The notes under the pieces were generated by a model, which was not told the origin of the DNA, did no database searches, and worked only from the letters and a program-made list of their open reading frames with translations. A stretch of 18,315 bases of DNA from an uncultured Actinomycetes bacterium (GTDB lineage Bacteria; Actinomycetota; Acidimicrobiia; Acidimicrobiales; RAAP-2), in NCBI GenBank assembly GCA_903826715.1, contig CAIKFN010000104.1, positions 1 to 18,315 on the forward strand. Direction: 5' to 3'. The translations under genes and the position numbers were made by a program. Shown here piece by piece: positions 17,101 to 18,315 of this stretch; within the stretch, counting starts at the first letter, position 1; each line of letters begins with the position of its first letter.

Positions 17101-17138
17101 AAGCAGCTGCGCTAGCGAATAAAGAAAGTGCTAGCTAA
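14133..17138 (+). CDS. Three-part membrane protein: degenerate metallophosphoesterase-like domain, eight helices, phosphatidylglycerol lysyltransferase (MprF/LysX-like) domain
   Basis: The protein has 1001 residues. Residues about 15-150 look like a calcineurin-type phosphoesterase: VVSDLSLSPRTD (19-30), VVVVAGNFFHPD (51-62) and FVLPGSDDNEL (97-107). Metal ligands are replaced, DxH to DLS, GD to GN and GNHD to GSDD; a later IIGGAPRPAL (303-312) resembles a ruined GHTHRP. Predicted helices are near 187-203, 232-255, 426-446, 451-478, 489-505, 512-526, 545-566 and 603-624; the last six resemble the membrane part of LysX. Residues about 640-960 are a DUF2156 domain, with FALRDDKQFFFF (661-672), SLDIMRR (850-856), GLSLNFAAFR (884-893) and FNSKYQPDWFPRHLVYP (928-944). 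That family transfers an amino acid from aminoacyl-tRNA to phosphatidylglycerol, lowering surface charge; no lysyl-tRNA synthetase domain follows. The GTG start is uncertain. Its end overlaps the convergent ATP-grasp gene by 8 nt. The domain pattern is clear; amino-acid choice and the N-terminal role are not. Confidence 0.82.
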   Translation: MGATERLTLPIPYGHHVYVVSDLSLSPRTDATSRPVREFIDLLGDIDDAGVVVVAGNFFHPDSTADLAKFIDATFRALPELRNAITAYTSLEAHQFFVLPGSDDNELRESDRAQLELETMGIQLANDLMLNIATADGVHDLAIAAGTSHVDLSRADSSDRSDADRLEDPLALNRFVSSRVLYRRLGPWVWLPIVAMVLYDLSSSIAKVFGHLTAHKIHISIHIRHLHAQNFWSGLIINLLLIILLEAIVVGVAGLTVRRRFDNASRSVHAPELSEPLAGTIVDGVDAVEYARRIGERSGAGAIIGGAPRPALAFLDGAMSASPGPSRTVVVEHRGRLGLPPVFSSVDRWSYLVVEAASLVQVRLVAGESSMKRGTWLERIVRGTNVQPSPSDLTSLIGSWPSGQPFPVGLERLRFQRRQRTIRRLASGLMFIVGFLNVAVTASAPLHNKLHAVLSVLPLGVAQSAAALTGIAGVAMIMTARGLRRGQRRAWFFSIVALSTTIIGHMARGAHIPSALVALALLIYIITQRAQFQGTTDRGKLRSVLSRLVLIAIVAAFAATLGLEASFAHRHLPSFGVLLVACFERLVGQSNIALPDGAGDFINPVLLAIGTVLLISTLYLITRPVVDRRLSSHNSSTERRLAELRARDIVKRHGRGTLDYFALRDDKQFFFFRDSLVAYAVYGGVALISPDPIGPSAERTEVFSAFRTFAETRGWTIGIMAASEQWLSIYRGAGMHYLYLGDEAIVDVQKFSLEGGKMKGLRQACTRLAKHGYTVEFIDPAHIEPKRVPDILEMIAMLRRGEGERGFSMMLGRLFDPKDKGLLLTMVHDANGVPVALCQFVPSPAINGYSLDIMRRDPGDHPNGLIDFALCATIAHLREQGSKGLSLNFAAFRSVLDGERGEGTFTRVERWALKRLSGILPIESLWTFNSKYQPDWFPRHLVYPAVESFVPVVAAVLRAESLTEIPVLGRFLKDDPTNRPGTVVPQEVLEAAALANKESAS

Positions 17139-17973
17139 GACGTTTTAAAACCGCTGTGGCTAAGAGATCCGCAGCTTCGGGTTTGTACGTAATAAACAGC
17201 GATGGTTCGACAAGTTCAAGTTCCATAAGCGACCAACCCTGTTGAGCCTTTACAAGGTCGACGCGAGCGTACAGAAGATCAGAAAACCCAACGCTACTTA
17301 AAACATCATTCGCTAGTTCTACTGCGTCAGGCTCAGGATCAGCGAGAGACATTTGTTCACGTCGAAATATCATGTCTCGTGCATCGGGTGCCACATTCAA
17401 CATCGCCCCTTTAGTCATGGCGTGAGATAACTCACCGTCAATAAAAATAAGTGCGCGCTCACCGAGTGTGTCAATAGCGTCGATGTACGGCTGAATAAGA
17501 ACGTCGCGACCTTGCTCGTGCAGAGAAGCAACGTGAGCAGTCGCACGTTCGTGTTCGCTGGGACTAAACCTATCTGCACCAATTGATCCAGCACCGACAC
17601 ACGGCTTTACGACAAAGTCTCCTTCTGGAAATGCTGGCGTCATTCCAACGTCACAGAATGAAGAAGAGATGATTCTGTGGCCACGCAGCTCAACATCATG
17701 GAGATAGTGCTTGTCAGTTGAGTATTCAATAACTTCATACGGGTTCAAAAGTCGAGGGACAGAACGTGCCCAAGAAAGGAACTCATTTCTACGTGTGGCG
17801 TAGTCCCAGGTGGAGCGAACAACGGTGAGATCGTAACTATTCCAGTCAACGCTCGGATCATCCCAGACACAGAAATCAGTTTCTAGGCCAGCACTACGAA
17901 GAGCTGCCAAGGTTTGTGGAGTATCAACGTCGATTTCTAAATCGCTGCACGTAGCAACAGCTATTCGCTTCAC
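17131..17973 (-). CDS. ATP-grasp domain protein (RimK/glutathione synthetase-like ligase fold)
   Basis: The 280-residue protein resembles a widespread group of ATP-grasp proteins that includes DcsG of cycloserine biosynthesis. The N-terminal lobe has AVATCSDL (5-12), WDDPSVDW (37-44) and VVRSTWDY (51-58). Then come DKHYL (87-91), VVKPCVGAGSIGADRF (121-136) with Lys123 and a glycine-rich ATP loop, and the metal-binding end ARVDLV (236-241) and LMELELVEPSLF (249-260) with Asp239, Glu253 and Glu256. These proteins join a carboxylate to an amine or thiol using ATP, but the substrates of this one cannot be read from sequence. The GTG start overlaps the nuoN stop as GTGA and no strong ribosome site is seen, so translation is probably coupled to nuoN. 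No biosynthetic partners are nearby. Confidence 0.8.
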   Translation of the reverse strand: MKRIAVATCSDLEIDVDTPQTLAALRSAGLETDFCVWDDPSVDWNSYDLTVVRSTWDYATRRNEFLSWARSVPRLLNPYEVIEYSTDKHYLHDVELRGHRIISSSFCDVGMTPAFPEGDFVVKPCVGAGSIGADRFSPSEHERATAHVASLHEQGRDVLIQPYIDAIDTLGERALIFIDGELSHAMTKGAMLNVAPDARDMIFRREQMSLADPEPDAVELANDVLSSVGFSDLLYARVDLVKAQQGWSLMELELVEPSLFITYKPEAADLLATAVLKRLS

Positions 17974-18315
17974 GGAGTGAAGAGTAGCCCAGCGTGCTGA
18001 GCGAGTGATGCAAGTGGTCCTGGCCAGACACCAAAGGCGACCGTAACGACAACTGAGAAGATGATTACAAATGCGGTTGACTTAGGCACGGCAACTCGCG
18101 TTGTCGATGTTTCATCTGAAGAGAAAAGAACGAGGCACCAGCGCAAATAGAAGACTGCAGCAATAGCGGCGCTTACGATTGTGATCAGCGCAATGGCTGG
18201 ACCGTTCTGCTCAATAGCTGCTTCTAGGACTGCAAACTTTGCGTAGAAACCCGTTGTTCCTGGCGCACCAAGTTGTGACAGGAGCAAAATGACAAACGCC
18301 CCCGCCAGGAGAGGC
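17970..18315 (-). CDS. nuoN: NADH-quinone oxidoreductase subunit N, C-terminal fragment (cut by window end)
   Basis: NuoN is one of the three large antiporter-like proton-pumping subunits of complex I. The window holds its last 114 codons; the reading frame is open to base 18315 with no start, so the gene begins outside. The translation contains LLLSQLGAPGTTGFYAKF, which matches the conserved helix and loop (S..G.P.T.GF..KF) near the C-terminal end of NuoN, followed by AVFYLRW, the equivalent of the conserved YYLR stretch, and a final helix ending LLFTP. NuoM and NuoL share part of this motif, but the position near the protein end and the short tail fit NuoN. It would close a nuo operon, with the ATP-grasp gene coupled behind it. 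Confidence 0.86.
   Translation of the reverse strand, partial: PLLAGAFVILLLSQLGAPGTTGFYAKFAVLEAAIEQNGPAIALITIVSAAIAAVFYLRWCLVLFSSDETSTTRVAVPKSTAFVIIFSVVVTVAFGVWPGPLASLAQHAGLLFTP

Noticed and set aside
17111..17150. Two GCTAGC copies separated by 13 nt, followed by TTTT, as a bidirectional terminator
   Set aside because: The six-base stem is short, the loop long and the T run four bases and displaced; the copies are also coding sequence for Ala-Ser. Not enough to call a terminator.

Overview
The window reads as chromosomal DNA of an actinobacterium (Actinomycetota), free of recognisable mobile elements. The main evidence is the cluster ctaE-qcrC-qcrA-qcrB with a diheme QcrC and a three-helix Rieske QcrA, the actinobacterial-type supercomplex arrangement. 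An HelD-type RNA polymerase ATPase, GTG/TTG starts and a MprF/LysX-type lipid aminoacyltransferase fit this. Base composition looks close to balanced rather than GC-rich, and one secreted protein has poly-threonine linkers. Both would fit an aquatic Acidimicrobiia-like lineage, but that placement is inference.

Layout. (1) 1-2606, minus: histidine utilisation genes, a HutG-like ureohydrolase, then hutH, then the start of hutU, which is cut by the window edge. (2) 2669-10151, minus: one compact run, helD > ctaE > qcrC > qcrA > qcrB > a membrane-anchored phosphodiester glycosidase-like protein, with gaps of 2-9 nt or 4-nt overlaps. This covers the cytochrome c oxidase subunit III and the whole menaquinol:cytochrome c reductase. 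(3) 10233-13588, plus: a heme operon, hemE > hemH/cpfC > hemY/cgoX, with coupled or abutting genes. (4) 13589-14077, minus: a small HAD phosphatase of the polynucleotide 3'-phosphatase type, ending base-to-base against cgoX. (5) 14133-17138, plus: a 1001-residue three-part membrane protein, with a degenerate metallophosphoesterase-like N-terminus, eight predicted helices and a C-terminal phosphatidylglycerol lysyltransferase (DUF2156/MprF/LysX-like) domain. (6) 17131-18315, minus: the C-terminus of nuoN, translationally coupled to an ATP-grasp ligase-like gene.

How it fits together. Most of the window is respiratory. NuoN belongs to complex I, QcrABC is the bc1 complex, CtaE belongs to the terminal oxidase, and the heme genes supply the cofactor for b- and c-type cytochromes. 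The hut genes feed carbon and nitrogen from histidine. The less ordinary parts are the three-part lipid-modifying protein, the glycosidase-like gene at the end of the bc1 operon and the ATP-grasp gene attached to nuoN.

Coding density is very high: no gene-free stretch reaches 100 bases. No tRNA, rRNA, CRISPR, insertion sequence or convincing intrinsic terminator was seen.
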